From the NCBI GenBank assembly GCA_965220615.1, contig CBDCQL010000002.1, positions 1,860,001 to 1,924,000 on the forward strand: a stretch of 64,000 nucleotides of DNA. The letters are read 5' to 3'. Under the pieces are notes generated by a model that searched no databases, was not told where the DNA came from, and saw only the letters and a list, made by a program, of their open reading frames with translations. Numbering within the stretch: the stretch's first letter is position 1; each line of letters starts with the position of its first letter. Both the position numbers and the translations under genes were made by a program. Positions 42,712-51,500 of this stretch are shown here, one piece after another. The stretch comes from JAGWBD01 sp965220615 (GTDB taxonomy: Bacteria; Chloroflexota; Anaerolineae; Aggregatilineales; Phototrophicaceae).

Positions 42712-43239
42712 ATAGCCACAGCGGAACTGCGCACCAATCAGAATATCCGGGCCCGCGAGGTTCGCGTCATCTCGGACAGGAACGAGAATCTGGGGGTCAT
42801 GTCCATCAACATGGCCCTGGGTATGGCGGAGGAACGCGGAGTGGACCTTGTCGAAGTCTCGCCCGCCGCCCGCCCGCCCGTCTGTCGCATGATGGACTTT
42901 GGCAAGTTCCAGTACGAGCGGCAGCGCCGCGATCGCCGGGCGCGCAAGCAGCATAAAACGGTCGAGGTCAAGGAGATCCAGTTGCGGCCCAAGACCGACG
43001 CGCATCACCTCGGCTTCAAGGTCCGCGATGCGCGCCGCTGGATCGAAAAGGGCATGAAGGTTAAGGTGCGCGTCAAGTTCCGCGGACGCGAACGGGAGTA
43101 TCCGGAAATCGCCCGCGACCGCCTCCGGGGCATCGCGGAAGAGTTGGAGGACGTGGCTGTGGTGGAACTGCACCCGGGAATGGAAGGCAACAACATGCTC
43201 ATGGTGCTGGCCCCCATCGCCGACAAGTCCGGCAGATAA
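42712..43239 (+). CDS. infC: Translation initiation factor IF-3 (rare AUA start)
   Basis: Prevents premature 30S-50S joining and checks start codons. About 175 residues when begun at ATA 42712, giving ATAELRTNQNIRAREVRVIS, the normal IF-3 N-terminus. The first ATG in frame (42799) would delete the N-terminal domain. The body shows GVDLVEVSPAARPPVCRMMDFGKFQYE, VKEIQLRPKTDAHHLGFKVRDA and HPGMEGNNMLMVLAP. Non-AUG starts on infC are well known and underlie its autoregulation. rpmI follows after 13 bases. Confidence 0.92.
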   Translation: MATAELRTNQNIRAREVRVISDRNENLGVMSINMALGMAEERGVDLVEVSPAARPPVCRMMDFGKFQYERQRRDRRARKQHKTVEVKEIQLRPKTDAHHLGFKVRDARRWIEKGMKVKVRVKFRGREREYPEIARDRLRGIAEELEDVAVVELHPGMEGNNMLMVLAPIADKSGR

Positions 43240-43252
43240 CGACAAGGCAAAC

Positions 43253-43501
43253 ATGGCGAAGAAGACCAAGACCCGCAAGTACAAGCTCAAGACCCACAAG
43301 TCCACGGCCAAGCGTTTCAAGGTCACCGGCACGGGCAAGGTGATGCGCACCAAGGGCGGCAAGAGCCACCTGCGCCGCCGCAAGTCGAGCCGCACCAAGC
43401 GCCAGCTGGACCGTATGCAGCCCGTCAGCAAGGTCGACGTGCGCCGCATCAAGACCATGGCGCCCTACATGGCCCGTTACCGCGCCAACCCGCCGGCCTG
43501 A
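43253..43501 (+). CDS. rpmI: 50S ribosomal protein L35
   Basis: 82 residues, very basic. LKTHKSTAKRFKVTGTGKVMRTKGGKSHLRRRKSSRTKRQL is typical L35; the C-terminus VRRIKTMAPYMARYRANPPA is slightly extended, and the N-terminus has about nine extra residues (MAKKTKTRKYK) before the usual start. Part of the infC-rpmI-rplT operon. Confidence 0.96.
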   Translation: MAKKTKTRKYKLKTHKSTAKRFKVTGTGKVMRTKGGKSHLRRRKSSRTKRQLDRMQPVSKVDVRRIKTMAPYMARYRANPPA

Positions 43502-43571
43502 GCCGGCCACTCGTCCCCCAGTCCATTCACCCGGGCCTTCGCGCCCGGGCCCGTGTGTCAGGAGAAAACAG

Positions 43572-43925
43572 GTGCCCAGAACCAGAACCGGCCCCGTGCG
43601 CCGGCGCCGCCACAAGAAGATCGTCAAGATGATGAAGGGCCAGTGGGGGACGCGCGGTCGCCTCTTCAAGCGCTCCAACGAGGCCATGCTCAAGAGCCTG
43701 TGGTACGCCTATCGCGACCGCCGCAGGCGCAAGCGCGACATGCGCCGCCTGTGGATCACGCGTATCAACGCCGCCGCGCGCATGAACGGCATGAAGTACA
43801 GCCGCTTCATGTATGGCCTCAAGCAGGCCGGCGTCGAGATCGACCGCAAGATGCTCTCCGACATCGCCGTGCGCGACCCCGATACCTTCCGCAAGATCGC
43901 CGTCATCAGTTCGATGAACCAGTAG
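43572..43925 (+). CDS. rplT: 50S ribosomal protein L20
   Basis: 117 residues from a GTG start with CAGGAGAAAACAG upstream. MPRTRTGPVRRRRHKKIVKMMKGQWGTRGRLFKRS, then AYRDRRRRKRDMRRLWITRINAAARMNGMKYSRFM, the standard L20 pattern. Binds 23S rRNA early in 50S assembly and, in many bacteria, represses its own operon. Last gene before a strong terminator. Confidence 0.97.
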   Translation: MPRTRTGPVRRRRHKKIVKMMKGQWGTRGRLFKRSNEAMLKSLWYAYRDRRRRKRDMRRLWITRINAAARMNGMKYSRFMYGLKQAGVEIDRKMLSDIAVRDPDTFRKIAVISSMNQ

Positions 43926-43943
43926 TCGATCGCGCCAGACGCA

Positions 43944-43984
43944 AACAGCCCCCGCCAGCCTCGTTCGGCCCGGCGGGGGCTGTT
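43944..43984. terminator. Bidirectional terminator between rplT and lpdA
   Basis: A perfect 13-base stem, AACAGCCCCCGCC pairing with GGCGGGGGCTGTT, encloses a 15-base loop. On the plus side it is followed by GTGTTTAAATGG, a weak T tract. It sits between convergent rplT and lpdA and could serve both. Confidence 0.85.
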
Positions 43985-44005
43985 GTGTTTAAATGGTTGT
44001 GTTCG

Positions 44006-45403
<1,398 letters not shown>

Positions 45404-45438
45404 GCGCGTCCCTCCGCTCGCTGCGATAGTCGGGGCGC

Positions 45439-45444
45439 ATTATA
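45439..45444 (-). promoter_or_regulatory. Consensus -10 box upstream of lpdA
   Basis: TATAAT on the minus strand, about 35 bases before the lpdA ATG. No good -35 is seen at 16-18 bases, so confidence is limited; it suggests lpdA has its own promoter. Confidence 0.45.
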
Positions 45445-45659
45445 GGCATCGCAAGTCCCGCGGGACAGGGCGCGTCCTGTGCAAGCGCTTATAGTTGAAC
45501 GTTTAGAGAACTTGCACAATATGACCTCATCAATTCTATGGTTCACATTAAAGTTACATGTTGGCGTCACACGACTTGCCCACATGACACAAGGTTATCA
45601 AAATAGTAAGATGCAGGGCCGCGTCGCCTTCGCTTAACAGCAAGACAAAGGAATAGAAC

Positions 45660-45854
45660 ATGGAAGACGTCACCGGTTTTGTGTCCGGAATATTCTTCGA
45701 GCTATGGAACATGATTTCTGAAATCAATCCGAGCAGTTTTATGGAGCTACTCACAACAAACATTGATGGTGCGAAACTGTATGTGGAGTTGGTGCGCATG
45801 TACTTGCTTATTCTCGACATGCTAGTTGCTATCGCCGAGGCCGCTGGAATATGA
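45660..45854 (+). CDS. Small hydrophobic-helix protein, function unknown
   Basis: 64 residues, not recognised. ATG preceded by AAAGGAAT at good spacing. Composition is aliphatic with acidic residues (MEDVTGFVSGIFFELWNMI; LYVELVRMYLLILDMLVAIAEA), suggesting one or two amphipathic or membrane helices. It opens an AT-richer plus-strand island whose codon use differs from the GC-rich neighbours, so it may be recently acquired. Ends 31 bases before the next small gene and is probably co-transcribed with it. Confidence 0.55.
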   Translation: MEDVTGFVSGIFFELWNMISEINPSSFMELLTTNIDGAKLYVELVRMYLLILDMLVAIAEAAGI

Positions 45855-45885
45855 ATCTGTCCGGAATAAAGGAAGGGAAACAAGG

Positions 45886-46416
45886 ATGAAGGTCTTGAAG
45901 GTCGAGGTAATTCCGTTAATTCTTGCAATGTTGATTGTGCCGGTGGCTGTTGGTGCCCAGGAAAACGACCGCGTTAGTGAACTTGAGGCCCGCGTTGAGC
46001 ATCTTGAGAACATGGTCCAGCGGCAGGTGGAAATCAACGACAACCTGATTGGCACAATTGGGCCCCTTTTGTCTCATACCGAGAAGCTCACCTGGCGGGT
46101 AACAAGGCTGGAGCGCCAAGTTGCCAACCTTTACTGGTCAACTGGGTATTTGCTGGTTGGCGTCGCCCAGATGAATGATCCCGACAACAGTGAATTGTTG
46201 AGGGACATATCAGCAAGTACCTGGTCAAGAGTTTTCGAAGGGACACAAGAGTCCAACGACGATTTTATGTGCGCCACCGCCTCCGAAGAGCAACGCCTCG
46301 TGTATGACGACGAATACTGCGAAGATAGTGAGTGGGTTGTCTCCGACAACGAAAGTGAGGGCGGCCACAGAGCAGACAGCACTCTTACCTTGTGGGTTCT
46401 GGAAGAGAAAGCCTGA
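45886..46416 (+). CDS. Exported coiled-coil protein, function unknown
   Basis: 176 residues from the ATG at 45886 (GGAAGGGAAACAAGG upstream). Signal peptide MKVLKVEVIPLILAMLIVPVAVGAQ, then a heptad coiled coil (NDRVSELEARVEHLENMVQRQ; SHTEKLTWRVTRLERQVANLY) to about residue 85, then an acidic domain with two Cys (FMCATASEEQ, YDDEYCED) that could form a disulfide. No family recognised. The frame extends upstream to 45826 without a better start. Confidence 0.65.
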   Translation: MKVLKVEVIPLILAMLIVPVAVGAQENDRVSELEARVEHLENMVQRQVEINDNLIGTIGPLLSHTEKLTWRVTRLERQVANLYWSTGYLLVGVAQMNDPDNSELLRDISASTWSRVFEGTQESNDDFMCATASEEQRLVYDDEYCEDSEWVVSDNESEGGHRADSTLTLWVLEEKA

Positions 46417-46469
46417 AGGGAAGCGACCCCCTAGTTGGGCAATGCCGACAGGCTGCTTCTTGAATCTCA

Positions 46470-46504
46470 TTGCCTTGCACTTTCTGGCACAAAGTGCAAG
46501 GCAA
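46470..46504. repeat. Perfect 14-base inverted repeat between accessory genes
   Basis: TTGCCTTGCACTTT and AAAGTGCAAGGCAA face each other across a 7-base loop (CTGGCAC), in the 230-base gap between the coiled-coil and pentapeptide genes. No T-run follows, so it is either a Rho-independent-like terminator lacking its tail, an operator, or a mobile-element end. Nothing else is evident in this gap. Confidence 0.55.
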
Positions 46505-46646
46505 CATCCTGTAACTTGCAATTAGGATTTGGCCTGCATTTGGTGCTTTCGACATGCCTAAGCGAATTAACATCGCCCACATAAACTTGATTCTGCTACA
46601 ACTAAAGATGGTCAACTGCCAGTCATATGGACAAAGTTGAAGGGCA

Positions 46647-47546
46647 ATGAGCGAGAAGAACAGTCGCCGGGACGAAATTCGCCAGATTCACATCGAGTCC
46701 GCTACTGCCTATCATGTACTGGGCGGTCTGGCGTTGGTGTGCTTAGGTATTTGGATTGGTGCTCACCTGTTTGCAGCCGATACAGGATTTGGCAGCAATA
46801 TCTATGCTGAATTCATTGGCATCATTGCTGCGTACTTCATCATCGATTTTCTGAACCGCAAGAGTGAGGAACGACGCAGGGAACGAGAATACAACGACCG
46901 TTTACTACGTGAGGAACTGCGCAGAGAACGCGAACTTAAGGATCGTTTGCTACGTGAGGCACGCAGCCCTGAACCTGAGATCGCCCGCTTTGCCTTTTTC
47001 GATATGCAGGATCGTGGACTAATTTATGGCGAAGAAAGCATATTACGAGACGCAAACCTTTGGGGAGCCAAACCCGTTAAAGCTGATTTGGAAGAAGCCA
47101 GACTTGATGGCGCTAGGCTTGGAAGATCTGACTTCAGTCGTTCCAGTTTTCTCAAAACAAATCTTGAAAGTGTGAAGCTCATGGAAGCACATTTGGATGA
47201 TGCCAGTTTGGTCTATGCGAATTTGAAAAATGCTGATTTGCAGGGTGCTTACCTTTCAAGAGCAAATCTTGCTGGAGCAGACTTGCGCGGAGCAAATCTC
47301 CGTCATGTTCACTTCGAAAACGCAAACTTCGCAATGACTGGTGGGAGCATGGAAGATATAAACCAGCCAGAGAAACTGTCTGAATTCACGATTTTGCCAG
47401 ACAGCAATTTGTGGCAGACGGGAACAGACTTGGATCGATTCACGGATCCGGACCACCCGGAGTTTTGGCGCTCAAGCGATCCACAGAGTCCTGCTCATCA
47501 CGATCACCCTAATTCCTACTTTGATTTTCTTGCCAGTTCAATTTGA
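46647..47546 (+). CDS. Membrane-anchored pentapeptide-repeat protein
   Basis: 299 residues. Two membrane segments (about 22-44 and 51-69) are followed by a highly charged coiled coil with an internal repeat (ERRREREYNDRLLREELRRERELKDRLLREA, about 74-106), then about eighteen pentapeptide repeats of the A(D/N)LxxA type (about 135-230: ANLKNADLQGAYLSRANLAG). A non-repeat His-rich tail follows. The right-handed quadrilateral helix would sit in the cytoplasm. Such proteins can be DNA mimics or effectors, but the role here is unknown. Third gene of the AT-richer island; its 3' end lies 14 bases from the convergent PIG-L gene. Confidence 0.85.
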   Translation: MSEKNSRRDEIRQIHIESATAYHVLGGLALVCLGIWIGAHLFAADTGFGSNIYAEFIGIIAAYFIIDFLNRKSEERRREREYNDRLLREELRRERELKDRLLREARSPEPEIARFAFFDMQDRGLIYGEESILRDANLWGAKPVKADLEEARLDGARLGRSDFSRSSFLKTNLESVKLMEAHLDDASLVYANLKNADLQGAYLSRANLAGADLRGANLRHVHFENANFAMTGGSMEDINQPEKLSEFTILPDSNLWQTGTDLDRFTDPDHPEFWRSSDPQSPAHHDHPNSYFDFLASSI

Positions 47547-47560
47547 GATGTGTACTTTCC

Positions 47561-48310
47561 CTATTGGCTCCCTTCTTCCGTCTCCTCCTCCCTTCTCCTC
47601 CGACCCAACGTAACCACCCTGAAGGCCTCGCCGTGTTCGGCGTCGATCTGCTTGCCGATCTCGTTGCTGAAGCCCTGGATGAAGCCCACGACCTCCTCGC
47701 CCACCTGCGACTTGTGGCAGAGCAGCGCCTTCACCTTGCGCTCCCATTGCGCCGTCACGTCGACGTAAAGCGTCGGCTCGTTCGTGAAGCTTAGGTAGAA
47801 GTAGTCGACGTTGTGCGGCTCCAGGCCCTCCTCCAGCAGTTCGGGGAAGATCGGCCGCGTGCCCGCGCTGGGGAAGGTCGCGTACATCGTCGCCTCTGAC
47901 GTCGCGCGGTGGTCGGGGTGATTGATGTAAAAGTTCTGGGGCGGGATGATGGTCGTCGGATCGGTGGTCATCACGACCTGCGGCTTCAACTCGCGGATCA
48001 GGCGCGTCAACTCGCGGCGCAGTTCCAGCGTCGGCTGCAGCGTGCCGTCCGGATGGCCGAAGAAGCGCACGTCCGAGACGCCCAGCACCTTCGCGGCGGC
48101 CAGCTGCTCCTGCACGCGCAGCTTCACCAGGTCCGCCCGCACGGAATCAGGCTCGTTGCTGCCGGAGCCGCCGTCGGTGGTGATGCAAAAGGTCACCTCT
48201 GCGCCGTTCTCCGCCCAGCGCGCCGCCGTGCCGCCCATGCCGAATTCGATGTCGTCCGCGTGCGCCACCACCACCAGCGCGCGTTCGGGAGTGTAGAAAT
48301 CTTCCGTCAT
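47561..48310 (-). CDS. PIG-L/LmbE family N-acetylglucosaminyl deacetylase
   Basis: Zn-dependent removal of an acetyl group from a GlcNAc-like substrate. 249 residues. Metal motif VVAHADDIEFGMGGT (AHxDD), substrate region HPDGTLQ and the second metal site NHPDHRATSEAT. Members make bacillithiol or mycothiol precursors, or deacetylate glycolipids and lincosamide intermediates; nothing here decides. ATG overlaps the E2 stop by 4 bases, so it is the last gene of the oxoacid dehydrogenase operon. Confidence 0.9.
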   Translation of the reverse strand: MTEDFYTPERALVVVAHADDIEFGMGGTAARWAENGAEVTFCITTDGGSGSNEPDSVRADLVKLRVQEQLAAAKVLGVSDVRFFGHPDGTLQPTLELRRELTRLIRELKPQVVMTTDPTTIIPPQNFYINHPDHRATSEATMYATFPSAGTRPIFPELLEEGLEPHNVDYFYLSFTNEPTLYVDVTAQWERKVKALLCHKSQVGEEVVGFIQGFSNEIGKQIDAEHGEAFRVVTLGRRRREEETEEGSQ

Positions 48311-49449
48311 CGGTCCTGTTTCTCCATGTCTGCGTCCAGGCCGGACTCAAGGCTGTCCATCATACTGCGCATGAAGGCGTCCGCAACCGCGCCGTCCACG
48401 ATGCGGTGGTCGAAGCTCAACGAGAAATAACACATCGGCCGCGCGACGATCGCTCCTTCGCGCACGACCGGTCGCTCCTGCAGGGCGCCGACGCCGAGAA
48501 TGGCGGCCTGCGGCGGGTTGATAATCGGCGTGCCGACCAGGCAGCCGCCCGCCCCGAAGTTGCTGATCGTGAAGGTGCCGCCCTGCGCCTCGTCCGGCCG
48601 CAGTTGACCGGCGCGGGCGCGCGTCGCCAGGTCGGCGATGGTCCGCGCGAGGTCGGGCAGCGCCAGACGGTCCGCGTGGCGGATGACCGGCACAATCAGG
48701 CCCTCCTCCAGCGCCACCGCCAGGCCGACGTGGCGTTCGTGATGCAGGAAGATGCCGTCGGCGCGCCATTCGGCGTTGAGCAGCGGATGGTCGATCAGGG
48801 CGCGCGCCGTCGCCGCCACGATCCAGGCGACGGGCGTCAGGCGGACACCGGAATGCTCGGCCTGCAGCATTTCCCGCTGTGCCAGCACCCTGCCCATGTC
48901 CGCTTCGTAGACCGCCGTGACCTGCGGCGCGGCCCGTACGCTGGCCAGCATCTGCTCCGCGATGCGGCGACGCATCGGCGTCAGCGGCAACAGTTCGCCG
49001 GACGGCTGTGGCGCGGAGTCAGCCACTGGATCGCCCTGCCCTGCCCCCGCCAGGTGGGCCTCGACGTCCTTGCGCGTGATGCGGCCGTCGCGTCCGCTGC
49101 CGCGGACGTCGGCGGCGTCCAGGTTGTGTTCGGCCAGCAGACGCGCCACCGCCGGCGACAAACGTCCCCTGCGCGCGGGCGGAGCCGGTCGCAGCTCCTC
49201 GACCTCTTCGCCCGGGTCGCCGATTTCGGCGAGGGGCGTGCCCACTGCGACGGTCTCGCCTTCCCCGACGTGAATGCGCAGCACCACGCCGGCCGCGGGC
49301 GAGGGAATCTCGGTATCGACCTTGTCAGTAATGATCTCCAGCAGGGGTTCGTACTCGTCGACCGTGTCTCCTTCGCGCTTCAGCCAGTGGCTGACCGTGC
49401 CCTCGATCACGCTTTCGCCCAGTTTTGGCATCTGCAGTGTTGTACGCAC
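48307..49449 (-). CDS. 2-oxoacid dehydrogenase E2 (dihydrolipoyl acyltransferase)
   Basis: Transfers the acyl group from lipoate to CoA. 380 residues with a single lipoyl domain (1-75; lipoylated Lys in IITDKVDTEIPSP), a Pro-rich linker, an E3/E1-binding domain (SPAVARLLAEHNLDAADVRGSGRDGRITRKDV, about 97-130), and the catalytic domain (about 155-380; DHRIVDGAVADAF with catalytic His). The short single-lipoyl form suits a branched-chain complex. LipB is encoded 6 kb away. Confidence 0.95.
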   Translation of the reverse strand: MRTTLQMPKLGESVIEGTVSHWLKREGDTVDEYEPLLEIITDKVDTEIPSPAAGVVLRIHVGEGETVAVGTPLAEIGDPGEEVEELRPAPPARRGRLSPAVARLLAEHNLDAADVRGSGRDGRITRKDVEAHLAGAGQGDPVADSAPQPSGELLPLTPMRRRIAEQMLASVRAAPQVTAVYEADMGRVLAQREMLQAEHSGVRLTPVAWIVAATARALIDHPLLNAEWRADGIFLHHERHVGLAVALEEGLIVPVIRHADRLALPDLARTIADLATRARAGQLRPDEAQGGTFTISNFGAGGCLVGTPIINPPQAAILGVGALQERPVVREGAIVARPMCYFSLSFDHRIVDGAVADAFMRSMMDSLESGLDADMEKQDR

Positions 49450-49464
49450 TGGAAACCGGGGCTC

Positions 49465-50451
49465 CTACCAGGCCGCCAGGTCGCGGATGGCGGCGAGGAT
49501 GTCGTCCGGGCCCGGCAGGAAGAAATCGAACATGCCGCGGTTGAAGGGCGCGGCGGGCACGTCCGGCGCGGCCAGGCGCTTCACCGGCCCGTCCAGGTAC
49601 TCGAAAGCCTCGTCGACCAGCAGGGCGGCGATCTCCGCGCCGAAGCCCATGGTGCGGTTGTCCTCATGCACCACCAGCGCCTTGCCCGTCTTGCGCAACG
49701 AGGCCAGCACGCTGTCGCGGTCCAGCGGATGCAACGTGCGCAGATCGACGACCTCGACCTCCAGGCCGTCCTCCTCTGCGGCGCGGCCGGCGGCGATCTC
49801 CGCGTAATGCGCCATCAGGCCCCAGGCGAAGAGCGAGAGGTCGCCGCCTTTACGGGCGATGCGCGCCGGACCCGGCAGCAGCGGCGCGTCCTCCTCCGGC
49901 ACCTCGCCGCGAATCTGCCGGTAACCGTACTTGGTCTCGAGGAAGAGCACCGGGTTGGGATCGAGAATCGCGCCGTGCAGCAGGCGACGCGCGTCGCGCG
50001 GGGTGGAGGGCACGACGATCTTCAGGCCGGGAATGTGGGCGAAGAGGGCCTCCACGCTCTGGCAGTGGTAAAGTCCGCCGCCGGGCACCGCGCCGTAGGG
50101 CACGCGGATCACCATGGGAACGTGCCAGCCGCCCGCCGAGCGGTAATACATGCGCGCCGCCTCGCTGACGATCTGGTTGAAGGCCGGGTGGATGAAGTCC
50201 GCGAACTGGATTTCGCAGACAGGCCGCAGGTCCGCCAGGGCCGCGCCAATGCCCACGCCGACAATGCCCATCTCCGTCAGCGGCGAATCCATGACGCGCT
50301 GCGCGCCGTACTTCTCGTAGAGGCCCTGCGTGGCGCGGAAGACCCCGCCGCGCCGGCCGATGTCCTCGCCGGTGACGAAGACGCGCCCGTCCTGCTCCAG
50401 CGCCTCGTCGAGCGCTGTGCGGATGGCCTCGATCAGGGTCATGTCGGCCAT
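49465..50451 (-). CDS. 2-oxoacid dehydrogenase E1 beta subunit
   Basis: 328 residues, transketolase-like pyrimidine and C-terminal domains. MTLIEAIRTALDEALEQD, GEDIGRRGGVFRATQGL, DSPLTEMGIVGVGIGAALADLRPVCEIQFADF and GGLYHCQSVEALFAHIPGLKIVVPSTP are diagnostic. Forms the thiamine diphosphate active site with E1 alpha. Its ATG shares one base with the E1 alpha stop, and E2 follows 15 bases on. Confidence 0.95.
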   Translation of the reverse strand: MADMTLIEAIRTALDEALEQDGRVFVTGEDIGRRGGVFRATQGLYEKYGAQRVMDSPLTEMGIVGVGIGAALADLRPVCEIQFADFIHPAFNQIVSEAARMYYRSAGGWHVPMVIRVPYGAVPGGGLYHCQSVEALFAHIPGLKIVVPSTPRDARRLLHGAILDPNPVLFLETKYGYRQIRGEVPEEDAPLLPGPARIARKGGDLSLFAWGLMAHYAEIAAGRAAEEDGLEVEVVDLRTLHPLDRDSVLASLRKTGKALVVHEDNRTMGFGAEIAALLVDEAFEYLDGPVKRLAAPDVPAAPFNRGMFDFFLPGPDDILAAIRDLAAW

Positions 50452-51500
50452 CAGGCTGGCCCCTCTGGCAGCGGCGCCAGCACCGGCGAGTCGGCCTCTT
50501 CCGGCGCGGGTTCGGGTGCGGCCTCGGCCGCGCGCTGCGCCTCGTCCACCCGGGCGCGTGTCTGCGTCTCCAGATCGTCCACCAGCGCCGGGGTCAGCAG
50601 GCCGCGTTCCAGCAGTGTCTGGCGGAAACGGACCAGTGGCTCGACCTCACCGGCGGCGGCCACCTCTTCACGCGAGCGGTAGCTGCGGTCGTCGTCGTCG
50701 GAGGTGTGCGGCGTCAGGCGGTAGGTATGCGCCTCGACCAGCGAGGGGCCTTCACCGCGGTAGGCTCGCTGCACCGCCGTATGCATCGCGTCGTAGACCG
50801 CCAGCACGTCGTTGCCATCGACCGATTCACCCTGCGCGCCGTAACTGGCGGCGCGCGTCGCCACCGAGGGAATCGCCATTTGCTCCGTCTGCGGCACGGA
50901 GATGGCGTAGCGGTTGTTTTCGACCAGGCAGACCAGCGGCAGGCATTGCACGCCGGCCCAGTTCATACCCTCGTGCCATTCGCCCTGGTTGGTCGAGCCC
51001 TCGCCCAGGCTGGTCAGGGCCAGGCGCGGCTGCGTCGCGTCCTGCGGGTCCACCAGACCCGCCTGTTGCCGGTAACGGATGGCGAAGGCCAGGCCCGCGG
51101 CCTGCGGCACCTGGGTCGCCACCGTCGACGAGCCACTGATGATATGGCGGTCGCGGTCGCTGAAGTGACAGGGCATCTGCCGGCCGGCGCTCCAGGGGTC
51201 GTCGCGGCGGGCGAAAAGGCCCAGCATGAAGTCCAGCGCGCTGCAGCCCAGGGCGATCGCCATCGCCAGGTCGCGATAGTAGGGGACGACGTAGTCCACG
51301 CCGCGGTTGATGGCGAAGGCCGCGCCGACCTGGGCCGCCTCATGCCCCATCGCGCTGACGTGAAACTGCACCCGGCCCTGGCGATGCAGTGCCCAGGCGC
51401 GTTCGTCCAGGCGCCGGCTGAGCAGCATCAGGCGATACATCTCCAGCAGCGTGTCGTCGGACAGGCGCTGTGAAGGTCTTGTCCCGGCCTCATTCGGCAT
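50451..51500 (-). CDS. Branched-chain-type 2-oxoacid dehydrogenase E1 alpha subunit
   Basis: 349 residues from the ATG at 51500; the frame remains open upstream but homology starts here. The thiamine diphosphate motif is GEGSTNQGEWHEGMNWAG...ENNRYAISVP. YRDLAMAIALGCSALDFMLGLFARRDDPWSAGRQMPCHFSD with VATQVPQAAGLAFA matches branched-chain (BkdA-like) rather than pyruvate E1. HTYRLTPHTSDDDDRSYR is the usual phosphorylation-loop region. The C-terminus has a Pro/Glu-rich tail. Starts 11 bases inside the Fe-S oxidoreductase gene. Confidence 0.93.
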   Translation of the reverse strand: MPNEAGTRPSQRLSDDTLLEMYRLMLLSRRLDERAWALHRQGRVQFHVSAMGHEAAQVGAAFAINRGVDYVVPYYRDLAMAIALGCSALDFMLGLFARRDDPWSAGRQMPCHFSDRDRHIISGSSTVATQVPQAAGLAFAIRYRQQAGLVDPQDATQPRLALTSLGEGSTNQGEWHEGMNWAGVQCLPLVCLVENNRYAISVPQTEQMAIPSVATRAASYGAQGESVDGNDVLAVYDAMHTAVQRAYRGEGPSLVEAHTYRLTPHTSDDDDRSYRSREEVAAAGEVEPLVRFRQTLLERGLLTPALVDDLETQTRARVDEAQRAAEAAPEPAPEEADSPVLAPLPEGPA

